A stretch of 64,000 nucleotides of DNA from Streptomyces albiflavescens (lineage in GTDB: Bacteria > Actinomycetota > Actinomycetes > Streptomycetales > Streptomycetaceae): contig NZ_BMMM01000013.1 in assembly GCF_014645835.1 (NCBI RefSeq), positions 126,010 to 190,009 of the forward strand, written 5' to 3'. The first letter of the stretch is position 1, and every line of letters starts with the position of its first letter. Shown in pieces: positions 17,665-26,133 of the stretch. The translations under genes and the position numbers were made by a program. The notes under the pieces are model-generated. The model was not told the origin of the DNA. It saw only the letters and a list, made by a program, of their open reading frames with translations, and made no database searches.

Positions 17665-18047
17665 CCCACCGCACCGTCCGGCGGAGGGGGAGCCGAAGCG
17701 CAGGCCGACGTCGATCGGTGCGCGGGTCGACGGGGGTCGGCGCACAGTGCAGGCGGTGTTCGTAGACGACCGTACGCGGTCAACCGATCCAGGACTTCCC
17801 TCACCACGTCCCACGTCGTCGGAGTGCGACGAAAAACGTGCTCAACGGACATCGATCTGCTGCCGGAGCAGAAGGCTCTGAGCGGACGAGCAGCCGCCCC
17901 GCTCCGACACTGGCTGGTGGACCTTAGTGCCCGGCGCAGAATGACGTGCTGGGGATCAGAAGGCACCGCATTCACTCACACCCGCGACCGGACACACGCG
18001 ACACGCTGCCGCTTGCCTGACTTCCCACGAGCCCAGGAGATGACGCC

Positions 18048-18480
18048 ATGAGCTCCTTCTCACCCGGTTTCCGCGGGCGTGCCCGCTCTCTGGCGGACCG
18101 TCTGCCTCCCGGCCAGTACCCCACGGAGCAGTTTCCGGTGCTGTAGGCGGGCCCTACTCCGCGCGTCCCCACGGAGACGTGGGCGTTCACGGTGACCACG
18201 GAAGAGGGACGCACGCACCGCTGGACGTGGGAGGAGATGATGGCCCTTCCACAGCAGGACACGGTGGCGGACATCCATTGTGTGACCCGCTGGTCCAAAT
18301 TCGACACCGCATGGCGCGGTGTCTCGCTGGACGCCTTCTTCGAGGACGTCGAGACGGCCGCCGAGTACGTCGTGGTCCACAGTCATGGCGGTTACACCAC
18401 GTACGTGCCGCTGGAGGACCTCCTTGATGGCAAGGCCTGGATCGCCCACTCCTACGACGGCTATCCCCATGGCCGACGAG
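18048..18480 (+). pseudogene. Broken sulfite oxidase-like molybdopterin oxidoreductase
   Basis: The N-terminal half of a small molybdopterin-dependent oxidoreductase (sulfite oxidase/MsrP-like) is recognisable: RLPPGQYPTEQFPVL, then AGPTPRVPTETWAFTV, WTWEEMMALPQQD, VDIHCVTRWSKFD-like DIHCVTRWSKFD with the cofactor Cys, and HSHGGYTTYVPLEDLLDGKAW. A TAG at 18144-18146 interrupts the frame where relatives have Ser (TCG to TAG would do it). The rest of the gene, from about 18470, is deleted and replaced by the tail of the next gene in another frame. ATG at 18048 follows CAGGAGA. Confidence 0.85.
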
Positions 18481-18936
18481 CTACCGTCGGGCGCCGAGGT
18501 GGAAGTACGCGGTCCGCTCGGCAACTGGTTCGTCTGGCGCAGCGAGCAGACGGAACCGGTGCTTCTGGTGGCGGGTGGCTCCGGATTCGTACCTTTGGCG
18601 GCGATGATCCGCGCCCACCGCGAGGCGGCATCGCGCAGCCCTTTTCACCTGCTGTATTCCGTGCGGACCCCCGACGATGTCTGGTACCGAGACCACCTGG
18701 CCGACGGGGATTCCTGCCTCGACGTCCGCATCGTGTACACGCGCCAGGCCCCACCCGGCAGCACCCGCGCGCCCGGCCGTCTTACGCCGGACGATCTGGA
18801 CGCGTCGGCGGCCGGACTGCAGCCGAACAGCCCCATCTACGTCTGCGGACCCACGGGCTTCGTCGAGAGCGCCGGCGACCTGCTCCTCGACCTGGGGCGC
18901 GACCCCGCCACCATCCGCACCGAACGCTTCGGCTGA
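18469..18936 (+). pseudogene. Truncated ferredoxin-reductase-type FAD/NAD oxidoreductase
   Basis: The remaining frame carries the C-terminal two thirds of a ferredoxin-NADP reductase-like protein: LPSGAEVEVRGPLGNWFVW (end of the FAD domain), VLLVAGGSGFVPLAAMIRAH (NAD-binding), LLYSVRTPDDVWYRD, and PIYVCGPTGFVESAGDLLLD. The first 100 or so residues, including the FAD-binding RxYS motif, are missing. In intact Streptomyces loci this reductase directly follows the molybdoenzyme gene, so one deletion has removed the end of one gene and the start of the other. Confidence 0.85.
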
Positions 18937-18967
18937 CTCGCCGACCAGAACCGCACGGGAGGTCCTC

Positions 18968-19240
18968 ATGACAGACGCGTCCACCCACCTTGACGGCAAC
19001 TGTCTCGCCGGCCCGCTCTCGGAGATCCTCTCGGTGGAACCCACCACGGCCTGGTGGCGCTGCCCGGAGTGCACCCGGTCGGGCCCACTTGCCCGACTGC
19101 ACGTCTACGGCCCCGAGCCGGGTCTGACCGCCCGGTGCCCAGGCTGCGCGTATGTCGCCCTCAGGCTGGTCAGGGAGGGGGAGCACATCTGGCTGACGAT
19201 GGGGAGCGGTACCGGCGCGTTCCGCTTCTCCCTCACCTAG
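18968..19240 (+). CDS. DUF6510 small zinc-ribbon-like protein
   Basis: A 90-residue protein with a CPEC pair near residue 36 and a CPGC pair near 59, spaced like a zinc ribbon, in the context WWRCPECTRSGPLARLHVYG and TARCPGCAYVALRLV. This small protein usually accompanies the molybdoenzyme/reductase pair in Streptomyces, and it remains intact here although both partners are destroyed. ATG at 18968 with GGAGGTCCTC upstream. Its biochemical role is unknown. Confidence 0.75.
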   Translation: MTDASTHLDGNCLAGPLSEILSVEPTTAWWRCPECTRSGPLARLHVYGPEPGLTARCPGCAYVALRLVREGEHIWLTMGSGTGAFRFSLT

Positions 19241-19460
19241 AGCTTGTCCCGTACGGGGCTCGTGCTGTGCCCGTTACCGTTTGATGGGAGGGAAGCGGAC
19301 CACTCCTGGTGGGACAGCCGAGGTCGCTGCGGCCGGAGGTGGTGGGCGGTCACCACCCCGGCCGTTCACGGCAGTTGTGCGGTCGCGGGCATCGTGGGGT
19401 TGTGTCCCGCTCACCCTGCGGCCTGCGGCGGTGTGTCCGCCTTCGACTTCTTCCAGCGTG

Positions 19461-20675
19461 TCAGCAGGTCCCCTCGTCCTGCCAAGGCCCCCACTCCGAG
19501 GCGCCAGGCACCTCGTTCTGGGTCCACCACTTGGCCTTCCAGTTGTGCTTGTTGTACGAGACCTCGTTGCCGGCGACGTAGACGGCCGTCGAGCTCCAGG
19601 CGGTCGTGCATCCGGTGCTCGGAGGCGTCGGGGTCGGAGTGGGTGTGGGGGTGCTGGTGGGCGGGGTGGCTCCGGCGAACTTCACCGAGTACTTCGCGAA
19701 GTCCCAGGAGTTCTGCGCCACGCTGGAGCACGTGCCCGATGTACGGCCGCCGTTGTCGACGGGAGTGCACTGGCGGTCGCGGTTGAGGGACCAGAAGGTG
19801 AAGCGGTCCATGGTGTGGCTGGTGGCGTAGTCCAGCACCGTCTGGAAGTCGGCCTGCGAGAAGATCTCGCCGGTGTCGCTGCGTCCGTTCATGCCGGAGA
19901 AACCCTCGTGGGCATAGGCAGTCGCCTGGTCCCAGCCGAAAGTGGACTGGAGGATCGTGTTGAAGTTGGTGAGGGCGCTGGTCTGAGAGGCCGCGCCGTT
20001 GAAGCCGCCGTCGAACGGCATGATGGAGAAGTTGTTCGGCGTGAACCCCTGCGACTTCGCCTCCAGCAGCATCTGCTTGCCGAACCAGCCGGTGCCGTCC
20101 GCCGTACCGGCCGTGGTGACGGAGACGTAGAGGCCGGGATTGTTCTGCTGGAGGATCTTGGCAGCGCCGATCTCGTTCTTGATGGCCGCAGTGTTCTCGT
20201 ACTCAGGCTCCTCCAGATCGAAGTCGATCGCGTGCAGGCCGTACTTGGTGATGACCTGCTGGTACGCCGCGGCTGTGGCGGCCGCGTCCGAGCAGGCCTG
20301 TCCGAGCTTCGTGCCGCCGTACCCGCCGATCGAGACGGAGATGTCGCCGCCCTTGGCGCGGATCGTGTTGATGACCGACTGCACGGCCGTGTCCGACGAG
20401 ACGGCGGCTGTGCCGCCCCAAGTGGGGGAGCAGCCACCGCCGTTGGGCGCGAGGATGAACGCCAGCTGGAATGCCTTGAGGCCGGTTGCGTCCATGATGG
20501 CGGACGGGTCCGGCGGGTCGTTGTCCAGTGGCATCAGATAGGGAGCGGCGGCGTACCAGCGGTTGCTGAGCGCGGTGGTCGCACCCGAGGCATTGCCCGC
20601 GACCAGGGCGGTCGTGCCGACTGCGGTCAGGCTCACGGCGGCTGCCGCGCCCAGACATGCGCGAAGACGTCTCAC
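19461..20675 (-). CDS. Secreted GH18 chitinase with C-terminal chitin-binding module
   Basis: A 404-residue enzyme that cleaves chitin outside the cell. Residues 1-32 are a signal peptide ending ASG-A. The catalytic domain carries the GH18 motif as DFDLE at 151-155, with Glu155 the proton donor. A Thr-Pro linker (about 340-355) leads to a CBM5/12-type module (CTTAWSSTAVYVAGNEVSYN, then HNWKAKWWTQNEVPG and EWGPWQDEGTC). The start is a GTG with CTGGAGG upstream. The promoter carries two DasR-type operators, so expression is expected to respond to N-acetylglucosamine. Confidence 0.92.
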   Translation of the reverse strand: MRRLRACLGAAAAVSLTAVGTTALVAGNASGATTALSNRWYAAAPYLMPLDNDPPDPSAIMDATGLKAFQLAFILAPNGGGCSPTWGGTAAVSSDTAVQSVINTIRAKGGDISVSIGGYGGTKLGQACSDAAATAAAYQQVITKYGLHAIDFDLEEPEYENTAAIKNEIGAAKILQQNNPGLYVSVTTAGTADGTGWFGKQMLLEAKSQGFTPNNFSIMPFDGGFNGAASQTSALTNFNTILQSTFGWDQATAYAHEGFSGMNGRSDTGEIFSQADFQTVLDYATSHTMDRFTFWSLNRDRQCTPVDNGGRTSGTCSSVAQNSWDFAKYSVKFAGATPPTSTPTPTPTPTPPSTGCTTAWSSTAVYVAGNEVSYNKHNWKAKWWTQNEVPGASEWGPWQDEGTC

Positions 20676-20730
20676 TGTGCCTCCAGGGCAGTGGGGGAGT
20701 GGCCCCAGCTTCTGGGCACTGTCGCGATCA

Positions 20731-20775
20731 TGTCAATGCGTTGGACTAGACCAGAAGGGTCTTTGGACTAGACCA
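20731..20775 (-). promoter_or_regulatory. Two dre-like (DasR) direct repeats and -35 box upstream of the chitinase gene
   Basis: TGGTCTAGTCCAA (minus strand) occurs twice, at 20741-20753 and 20763-20775, with a 22-bp period (two helical turns). It matches the core of the DasR responsive element (TGGTCTAGACCA) at 11 of 12 positions, and the known 12-bp direct repeats of Streptomyces chitinase promoters. TTGACA lies directly downstream at 20731-20736 and fits a -35 box; the -10 is not clear. The remaining bases to 21006 hold no recognised gene. Confidence 0.85.
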
Positions 20776-21006
20776 TGCGTTTCCTTTACCTGGACGGCAT
20801 GAGCTCGGCCAAGGTGGTCGGGTACGGCACCGGGGAGGTCGGCGACCGGCAGAAGAGAAGCCGGCTCGACGAGTCGGCGACCTCGCGGTACTACGTCTCG
20901 AACGTCTTGTCCCCGAGCCGGTACAGCCCCTGAGACGCAGCGGGCGCAGCGTGCCCCGACCGGCGGACGGTTGACCAATTCCCGCCGCGGGGTGGCCCTG
21001 TCCGGA

Positions 21007-21744
21007 TCAGTGGGCGCGATCGTACTCGTCGTGGCGGCGCAGCCAGAAGGTCTCCTCGCCGTCCTCGTGGCGGCCCATCGGCGTCCGGTCGAGGAGGCCG
21101 TAGTAGGCCATGGCAGGCTCAAGGCCGCGCGCGGTGGTGACGTACGTCCGGTAGACGGTGTCGTCCGAGCGCGCGTATGCGCTCAGTCCCGGGCCTTCGG
21201 TGACGTACCCGAGCACGTCCGTGCCGGACGCCTGCGCCATCTGACTCACGGTGGGCGGAATCTCGCCGTCGAGGAACGGCCTCAGCTCGTCCTCGGTGTG
21301 CAGAAAGCCGAGGTCGCGGTGGAAGTCGCTGCCGACGGTGGAGACCCAGTCGAAGCTCCAGCCCATCCGCTCCCTGTAGGCAAGGAGCTTGTCGAGTGGC
21401 GCCCGCGAGGAGCAGATCAGCGTCACGTCACGGGCCTTGAGGTGGACCGCGTTGGGGTCGAGGGTGTCCGCGATCGAGGAGCAGACCGTGCATCCGGCCT
21501 CGTACGGCGGGCCGAACATGAAGTGGTAGACGAGCAGTTGCGAGCGTGTGTCGAAGAGGTCGGCGAGCGACTTCGTCCCGTCCTCGGTCTCGAAGCTGTA
21601 GTCCTTCTCGACCGGTACCCAGGGAAGGTCCCTCCGCTTCCGGGCGAGCTCGTCGCCCCGTCGGGTGAGTTCCTTCTCCTCCACGAGCAGTTCTTGTCGT
21701 GCGGCCTCGAATTCCTCCTGCGTGCCGATCCTGTGCTCGGACAT
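21007..21744 (-). CDS. DUF899 thioredoxin-fold protein
   Basis: A 245-residue cytoplasmic protein of unknown function with a thioredoxin-like fold. Typical family parts are the N-terminal helix (RIGTQEEFEAARQELLVEEK), LTRRGDELARKRRDLPWVPV, SLADLFDTRSQLLVYHFMFG, the cysteine pair in EAGCTVCSSIAD, and MGWSFDWVSTVGSDF. The C-terminus ends with YYGLLDRTPMGRHE. The ATG at 21744 is preceded by AGGAGGG. It is a single gene; 21745-22012 contains nothing I can support. Confidence 0.85.
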   Translation of the reverse strand: MSEHRIGTQEEFEAARQELLVEEKELTRRGDELARKRRDLPWVPVEKDYSFETEDGTKSLADLFDTRSQLLVYHFMFGPPYEAGCTVCSSIADTLDPNAVHLKARDVTLICSSRAPLDKLLAYRERMGWSFDWVSTVGSDFHRDLGFLHTEDELRPFLDGEIPPTVSQMAQASGTDVLGYVTEGPGLSAYARSDDTVYRTYVTTARGLEPAMAYYGLLDRTPMGRHEDGEETFWLRRHDEYDRAH

Positions 21745-22012
21745 TGCCTTTCCCTCCTGTGTGGGAGCAAAGCAACGCATCGCATCGGGCGGTCGCCGCA
21801 GCGGCTGCCTGCAGCGCCCGCACCGGCGTACCTGTCCGGCTATACGTCCACCGTACGCGCGCGGTGGTGGGCCTTCGAGACCAGCCGGACATCGCGGAGG
21901 GCGGCGAGATCTGCCTGGTCGAGACCTGGGTGGCCGACTTCTTCCTCGTGCTCGTCCCGTTCCGAGTCGACCCACGGGCCGGGTCACGGAGGGCGCGTCG
22001 ACGGGTGTGCCG

Positions 22013-22918
22013 TCAGTGGGCGGTCGCCGAGGTGACAGCGGCCCGAGCCTCGCGTTCCACCAGGGCGATGCCATCCTTCATCGACGTGTTGCCGTCGGAG
22101 AGGACGGCGACGAGGTAGTGACGTCCGTTCGCCGTGACCCGTCCGACGCTGTTGACGTCCCACAGTCCGGTTGTGTTGCGCTGCAGCCAGCCGTTCTTCA
22201 AGGCCCACCCGGAGCCGCCGGCCGCGGAGACGCCCCACGCCTGCTCGCCGACGATGCGCGTCATGAGCGTGCGGATGTAGGTTCGCGACGCCTCGGTGAG
22301 CGCAGTGGAGCCCCCGGGTGAGGCCGAGCCGGTGTCGAACACCGCGCGCAGCAGTCGAATCTGGTCGCTCGCCGTCGTCCGTGTCAGCCCCCACTTGGCG
22401 CCGGGGCCGCCCTTGGTCGCAGTCAGCCCCAGCCGCTTGTTCGCCGCTTCCAGGCCCGGCGCCAGGCCGATTCGCCGCCAGAGCGCGTTCGCCGCCGCGT
22501 TGTCGCTGCGCTCGATCATCGCCTCTGCCTGGTCGCGCTCCTGCGCGGTCAGGGCGTGTCCCGTGTCCTGCGCCTTGAGAAGTGCTGCGGCAAGGATGTC
22601 GACCTTGACGATGCTGGCGGTGTCGTAGGGGGTGTCGTCCCCGTACACCGCGGGCTCCCGGCCCGTGCCGTCCAGGTCGAACACCGCAGCCGTCACCCGC
22701 GCCCGCCCCTGAGGCTGGACGAGTGCGCGGGCGTCAGTCGTGGCGGTGTCGGACCGCACCGACGCCGGGGCGGCGACCGCCCGGTCGAGTGAGGCGGCTG
22801 AGAAGAGCGTCGCCAGTGAGGCCGCGAGAATGCCGGTGCGGACCACGGCGCGCCTGCCATGCGGCTTGGGCCTCCCCGCATTCTGCGGTCGCGGCGAGGG
22901 GGACGGTCGGTGCGCCAT
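22013..22918 (-). CDS. Exported class A beta-lactamase-like serine hydrolase
   Basis: A 301-residue exported protein with the beta-lactamase/DD-peptidase fold. An Arg-rich N-terminus followed by a hydrophobic stretch (GILAASLATLFSAAS, about 29-43) and AVAA looks like a long signal peptide. Catalytic motifs are SIVK (Ser102, Lys105), SDN at 138-140 and a KNGW in place of KTG near the C-terminus. Such proteins in Streptomyces are often not true beta-lactamases; no class A Glu166 motif (ExxLN) is obvious, so hydrolysis of beta-lactams is uncertain. ATG at 22918 has only a weak ribosome site. Confidence 0.82.
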   Translation of the reverse strand: MAHRPSPSPRPQNAGRPKPHGRRAVVRTGILAASLATLFSAASLDRAVAAPASVRSDTATTDARALVQPQGRARVTAAVFDLDGTGREPAVYGDDTPYDTASIVKVDILAAALLKAQDTGHALTAQERDQAEAMIERSDNAAANALWRRIGLAPGLEAANKRLGLTATKGGPGAKWGLTRTTASDQIRLLRAVFDTGSASPGGSTALTEASRTYIRTLMTRIVGEQAWGVSAAGGSGWALKNGWLQRNTTGLWDVNSVGRVTANGRHYLVAVLSDGNTSMKDGIALVEREARAAVTSATAH

Positions 22919-23143
22919 GGGGAGGAGCCTCGGCAGTTCATGGGAGAGGTACAGAACTGCGAACGTATAGAAAACGCCCGTCCCACGACGTGACCGCTGC
23001 CACGAAAGGGCCCATTGGGGGCGAAATGTGTCGAGAGCCACAGGTTGGTGCGCGGGTGACTCCGCACTGGCTCGCCGCCGCGACTTTGACCCGCCATCCG
23101 GGCGGTCGCGGCCTCACCGGCAGCAGTCACGTACGTCTCGCTG

Positions 23144-23209
23144 GCTCAGGTGCTCAGGTGCTCAGGTGCTCAGGTGCGGAGGTGCGGAGGTGCGGAGGTG
23201 CGGAGGTGC
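23144..23209. repeat. Octanucleotide tandem repeats next to the tetR gene
   Basis: Four units of GTGCTCAG type (23144-23176) run directly into four units of GTGCGGAG (to about 23208), ending one base before the stop codon of the TetR gene. The period of 8 bp is not a multiple of three, so it is not coding. A related 8-bp array lies at 46204-46251. Confidence 0.8.
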
Positions 23210-23210
23210 T

Positions 23211-23771
23211 TCAGCGAGCCGGGGAGAGCGCCGCGCGTGCGATCGTGAGGATTTCGTCGGACAGCGGCGAGTCTTTGACGGCACGGGCCAGCACGACGGC
23301 GCCGAGCATGGTGCACAGCCGCGTGATGCCGTCCTGGTCCTCGGCGGCGAGCCAGGTGGCGAAGTCCTGTACGCCTTCGGAGTAGGCGCGATGGGCGTCG
23401 TTATCACCTGTGTCGCGCGCCATGTCGGCGGCGAGCGCGGCGGCGGGGCAACCAGTGGACGCGTTGTCCCGGTGGCGGGGAGACAGGTACGCGTCGATCA
23501 TGGTCCGCTGGGCGTCTTCGCGCTGCCCCTCGTTCTCCTCCAGGGCGGCCGTGCGCCACTGGGCCAGTTCGTCGAACGCATGCCTGACCGCCTCGTCGAT
23601 CAGGGCTTCCTTGGAGTCGAACTGCTTGTAAAAGCCGCCGTGGGTCAGGCCTGCGGCCTTCATCAGGTCGGCGACGCTCACGCTCGTGCCCCGCTCCCGA
23701 AAGAGGCGCGAGGCCGTCTCCACGACCCGCTTGCGGTTCTCCTGCGCCTGCGCCTGCGACACGCGGCCCAT
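23211..23771 (-). CDS. TetR-family transcriptional regulator
   Basis: A 186-residue repressor-type protein. The N-terminal helix-turn-helix is complete (RVVETASRLFRERGTSVSVA, then MKAAGLTHGGFYKQFDSKEALIDEA), very like regulators of the LmrA/YxaF group. The C-terminal ligand-binding domain (HRDNASTGCPAAALAADMAR) carries the typical GCP motif. ATG at 23771 has GAGGAGG upstream. It is divergent from the membrane protein gene at 23935, with palindromic sequence between, so that operon is its likely target. Confidence 0.9.
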   Translation of the reverse strand: MGRVSQAQAQENRKRVVETASRLFRERGTSVSVADLMKAAGLTHGGFYKQFDSKEALIDEAVRHAFDELAQWRTAALEENEGQREDAQRTMIDAYLSPRHRDNASTGCPAAALAADMARDTGDNDAHRAYSEGVQDFATWLAAEDQDGITRLCTMLGAVVLARAVKDSPLSDEILTIARAALSPAR

Positions 23772-23795
23772 GAGTACCTCCTCGATGGATGACGG

Positions 23796-23836
23796 TTGGC
23801 ATCTATCCTAGCTCCGGAATAAATTATGCCAATAAT
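23796..23836. promoter_or_regulatory. Palindromic operator candidate between tetR and the membrane-protein operon
   Basis: ATTAT-GCCA-ATAAT at 23823-23836 is an inverted repeat in an AT-rich island. In addition TTGGCAT (23796-23802) and ATGCCAA (23826-23832) form a wider inverted pair. Position between divergent tetR and its neighbour is what is expected for TetR autoregulation; binding is inferred. Confidence 0.5.
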
Positions 23837-23934
23837 CTATTTGGTCGAGCGTGGCAGCCGCCCCCTGGCCACCGTGCCGACCATCGCCCGGCCCCTCCCC
23901 GCGCCGCCTGCCCCTTCCACCAGAAAGTCCCTTC

Positions 23935-24981
23935 ATGGAAACCCCCGTCGGATCCGCTCCCGCGTGTGAGCAAAGACCCTGCGCAGCGGACGAGCTCTCC
24001 CCTCAGCGAACCCCGGCCGCCCGCCGCCGCCCGCCGGTGAGGGCCTGGCTCCAGCCGACAGTGATCGCCTTGATCGTCGTGGCGGCCTTCATCGGCTGCT
24101 ACGTGGGCCTGCAGCGCGACCCTCAGCCCCACCAGATCCCCCTCGCGGTCAGCGGACCGAACCTGCCGAGCCAGATAGGCCAGGCCCTCGGCGGCACTGT
24201 CGATGTCCAGCCGGCCGCCGGTGCCGAGGACGCGCGCGCGGCACTCGAGCGCCACGACGTCGTCGCCGCGCTCAGCGCCGACGGCCCGGGCCGGCTGCAC
24301 CTGGAGATCGCGGGGGCAGTCGGCACGTCCACCACATCGGCCGTGAAGAACCTCGTCGGCGCCTACGCAACCGGTGCGGGTGAGCACGTCACCACCGAGG
24401 ATGTTGTCCCCCTGGCCCACTTCGACGCCCGGGGACTGGCCGGCTTCTACATGGCCTTCGGCGTGACCCTGGCCGGTTTCGTCCTCGGCTCGAACGCTCT
24501 CGGCCTGACCGGTCTTCTGCGCCTGCGCCACCGGTTCTGGCTGCTGGCCGGCGCCTCCGCGGCCATCGGCACCGTCGCGGCGATCATCGCCGGCCCCGTA
24601 CTGGGAGCGGTCCCGGCCCCGGTCGTCCCGCTGGTCTGCACGCTCACCCTGCTGGCAGCTGCGGCTGCCTTCACCACCAAGCTGCTCGGCACCTATCTCG
24701 GCCCCATCGGGGTCCCGGTGGCCACCCTTGTACTCCTCACCGCCGGCAACGCCACCAGTGGTGCCACCATCGGCGCCGATCTGCTGCCTGCCGGAGCCCG
24801 AGCCGTCTCCGCACTGCTGCCACCTGGCGCGGCCGTCCGCGCGATCACCGACCTGAGCTACTTCGACGGCGCACACACAGCAGGCCCTGTGATCACGCTC
24901 GCTCTGTGGGCCGTCATCGCCGGCGTCCTGGTCGGCCTGCGTCCTCGGCTGATGCGGCGGCGCGCCGCAGTCGCCGCCTGA
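23935..24981 (+). CDS. Membrane protein, ABC-2/DUF3533 (YhgE/Pip-like) type
   Basis: A 348-residue inner-membrane protein. One membrane helix near residues 43-60 (TVIALIVVAAFIGCYVGLQ) is followed by an outside domain of about 110 residues, then five more hydrophobic segments from about 175 onward (FYMAFGVTLAGFVLGSN and later). This is the topology of YhgE/Pip and ABC-2 permease-like proteins, which often act in efflux with an ATPase; no ATPase gene is nearby. The divergent TetR gene suggests drug-responsive control. ATG at 23935 with AGAAAG upstream. The NmrA gene follows 79 bp later and may be co-transcribed. Confidence 0.75.
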   Translation: METPVGSAPACEQRPCAADELSPQRTPAARRRPPVRAWLQPTVIALIVVAAFIGCYVGLQRDPQPHQIPLAVSGPNLPSQIGQALGGTVDVQPAAGAEDARAALERHDVVAALSADGPGRLHLEIAGAVGTSTTSAVKNLVGAYATGAGEHVTTEDVVPLAHFDARGLAGFYMAFGVTLAGFVLGSNALGLTGLLRLRHRFWLLAGASAAIGTVAAIIAGPVLGAVPAPVVPLVCTLTLLAAAAAFTTKLLGTYLGPIGVPVATLVLLTAGNATSGATIGADLLPAGARAVSALLPPGAAVRAITDLSYFDGAHTAGPVITLALWAVIAGVLVGLRPRLMRRRAAVAA

Positions 24982-25060
24982 CCCCTGCCACGTGCTGAAC
25001 GCACGTGCGATCACGCCACCACTCAACTACCCAGCTGTCCAAGCGGAAGGAGAATGGCCA

Positions 25061-25966
25061 ATGTCTGCCGGCAACCTTGTTCTCATCACCGGCGCCGGTG
25101 ACGTGGGCCGCACCGTCCTCGACCAACTGCGCGCGCAGGACGTGCCGGTGCGCGTGATGGTCCGTCGCGACGACGATCGTGCGGCAACGTTTCGGGCGCT
25201 CGGCGCGGAGGTCGTCATCGGCGATCTGACCCGGCCCGAGACCGTCGCGGCCGCGCTGAACGACGTCAAGAGGATGTACTTCGCGATGCCCGTGTCGCCG
25301 GACCATCTGCTGGCCGCGACGGTGGCGGCCACCGTGGCCCGCGAGAACGGGCAGCTGGACGGCCTGGTCGACATGTCCCAGATGACGGTGTCGCAGATGA
25401 CCGCTACCAGCACCGCGGAGTCCCACCAGCAACGGCTGCACTGGCTGGCAGAGCAGGTACTGAACTGGTCGGGCCTGCCCGTGATCCACATCCGGCCGAC
25501 GTCGTTCCTGGACAATGCGCTGTTCACCACGCTGGCGGCGCAGTCGATCCGGGCGAACGGCACGATCGCGCTGCCGTTCGGTACCGGGCGGACCTCACCG
25601 GTCGCCGTGGCCGACGTCGCCAGGGTGGTCGCCACCGTGCTCCGCGACCCCGCTCCACACATCGGTCACGTCTACGAACTGACCGGGCCCCGCACGGTCG
25701 ACATGACGGAGATGGCCGAGGAGTTCTCACAGGCGCTCGGGCGTCCGGTGACCTATGTCGACGTGCCGCTGGACCAGTGGCGGGCAGAGACGCTCGCGAA
25801 GGTGGGCCTGCCGCCGCACACCGAACAGCACATCGTCACCATGGCCCGACTGCACCGCGAGAACCGCTACGACCGCGCATCCGATGACGTCGAACGCGTC
25901 ACCGGGGTACCTGCCCAAACCATCGAGGCGTTCGTGGCCGCCCGCAAGGACTTCTACCTGGGCTGA
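25061..25966 (+). CDS. NmrA-family NAD(P)-binding protein
   Basis: A 301-residue short-chain dehydrogenase-like protein. The N-terminus has the dinucleotide-binding strand and glycine motif (LVLITGAGDVGRTVLDQL), then VMVRRDDDRAATFRALGAEV and GDLTRPETVAAAL as in quinone reductase/NmrA proteins. IRPTSFLDNALF and FGTGRTSPVAVADVARVVATVL are family core regions. Whether it catalyses reduction or only senses NAD(P) is unknown. ATG at 25061 follows AAGGAGA. It lies downstream of the membrane protein and upstream of DoxX on the same strand. Confidence 0.87.
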   Translation: MSAGNLVLITGAGDVGRTVLDQLRAQDVPVRVMVRRDDDRAATFRALGAEVVIGDLTRPETVAAALNDVKRMYFAMPVSPDHLLAATVAATVARENGQLDGLVDMSQMTVSQMTATSTAESHQQRLHWLAEQVLNWSGLPVIHIRPTSFLDNALFTTLAAQSIRANGTIALPFGTGRTSPVAVADVARVVATVLRDPAPHIGHVYELTGPRTVDMTEMAEEFSQALGRPVTYVDVPLDQWRAETLAKVGLPPHTEQHIVTMARLHRENRYDRASDDVERVTGVPAQTIEAFVAARKDFYLG

Positions 25967-26133
25967 GCCGGTCTTCAGTCGGCGCCCAGATGCATGGTCA
26001 TGGTCGCTGCGGAAGGATCGGCAGGGGTGGTCTGTGCTCTGCGATGCCGCGCAGGGCATACCGCCGACCAGTGCCTCGGCGCCCGTCCGAGCTGGGGGTA
26101 CTCCCGTTCCGGCGTTCTTTCCGGAGCATTGAA

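Noticed and set aside
21745..22012. A plus-strand frame with GGEICLVETWVADFFLVLVP that looked protein-like
   Set aside because: No start or family match; surrounding residues are Arg/Pro-rich and the gap is short.
23144..23209. Possible CRISPR-like array
   Set aside because: The repeats are 8 bp and directly tandem without spacers; no cas genes are present.
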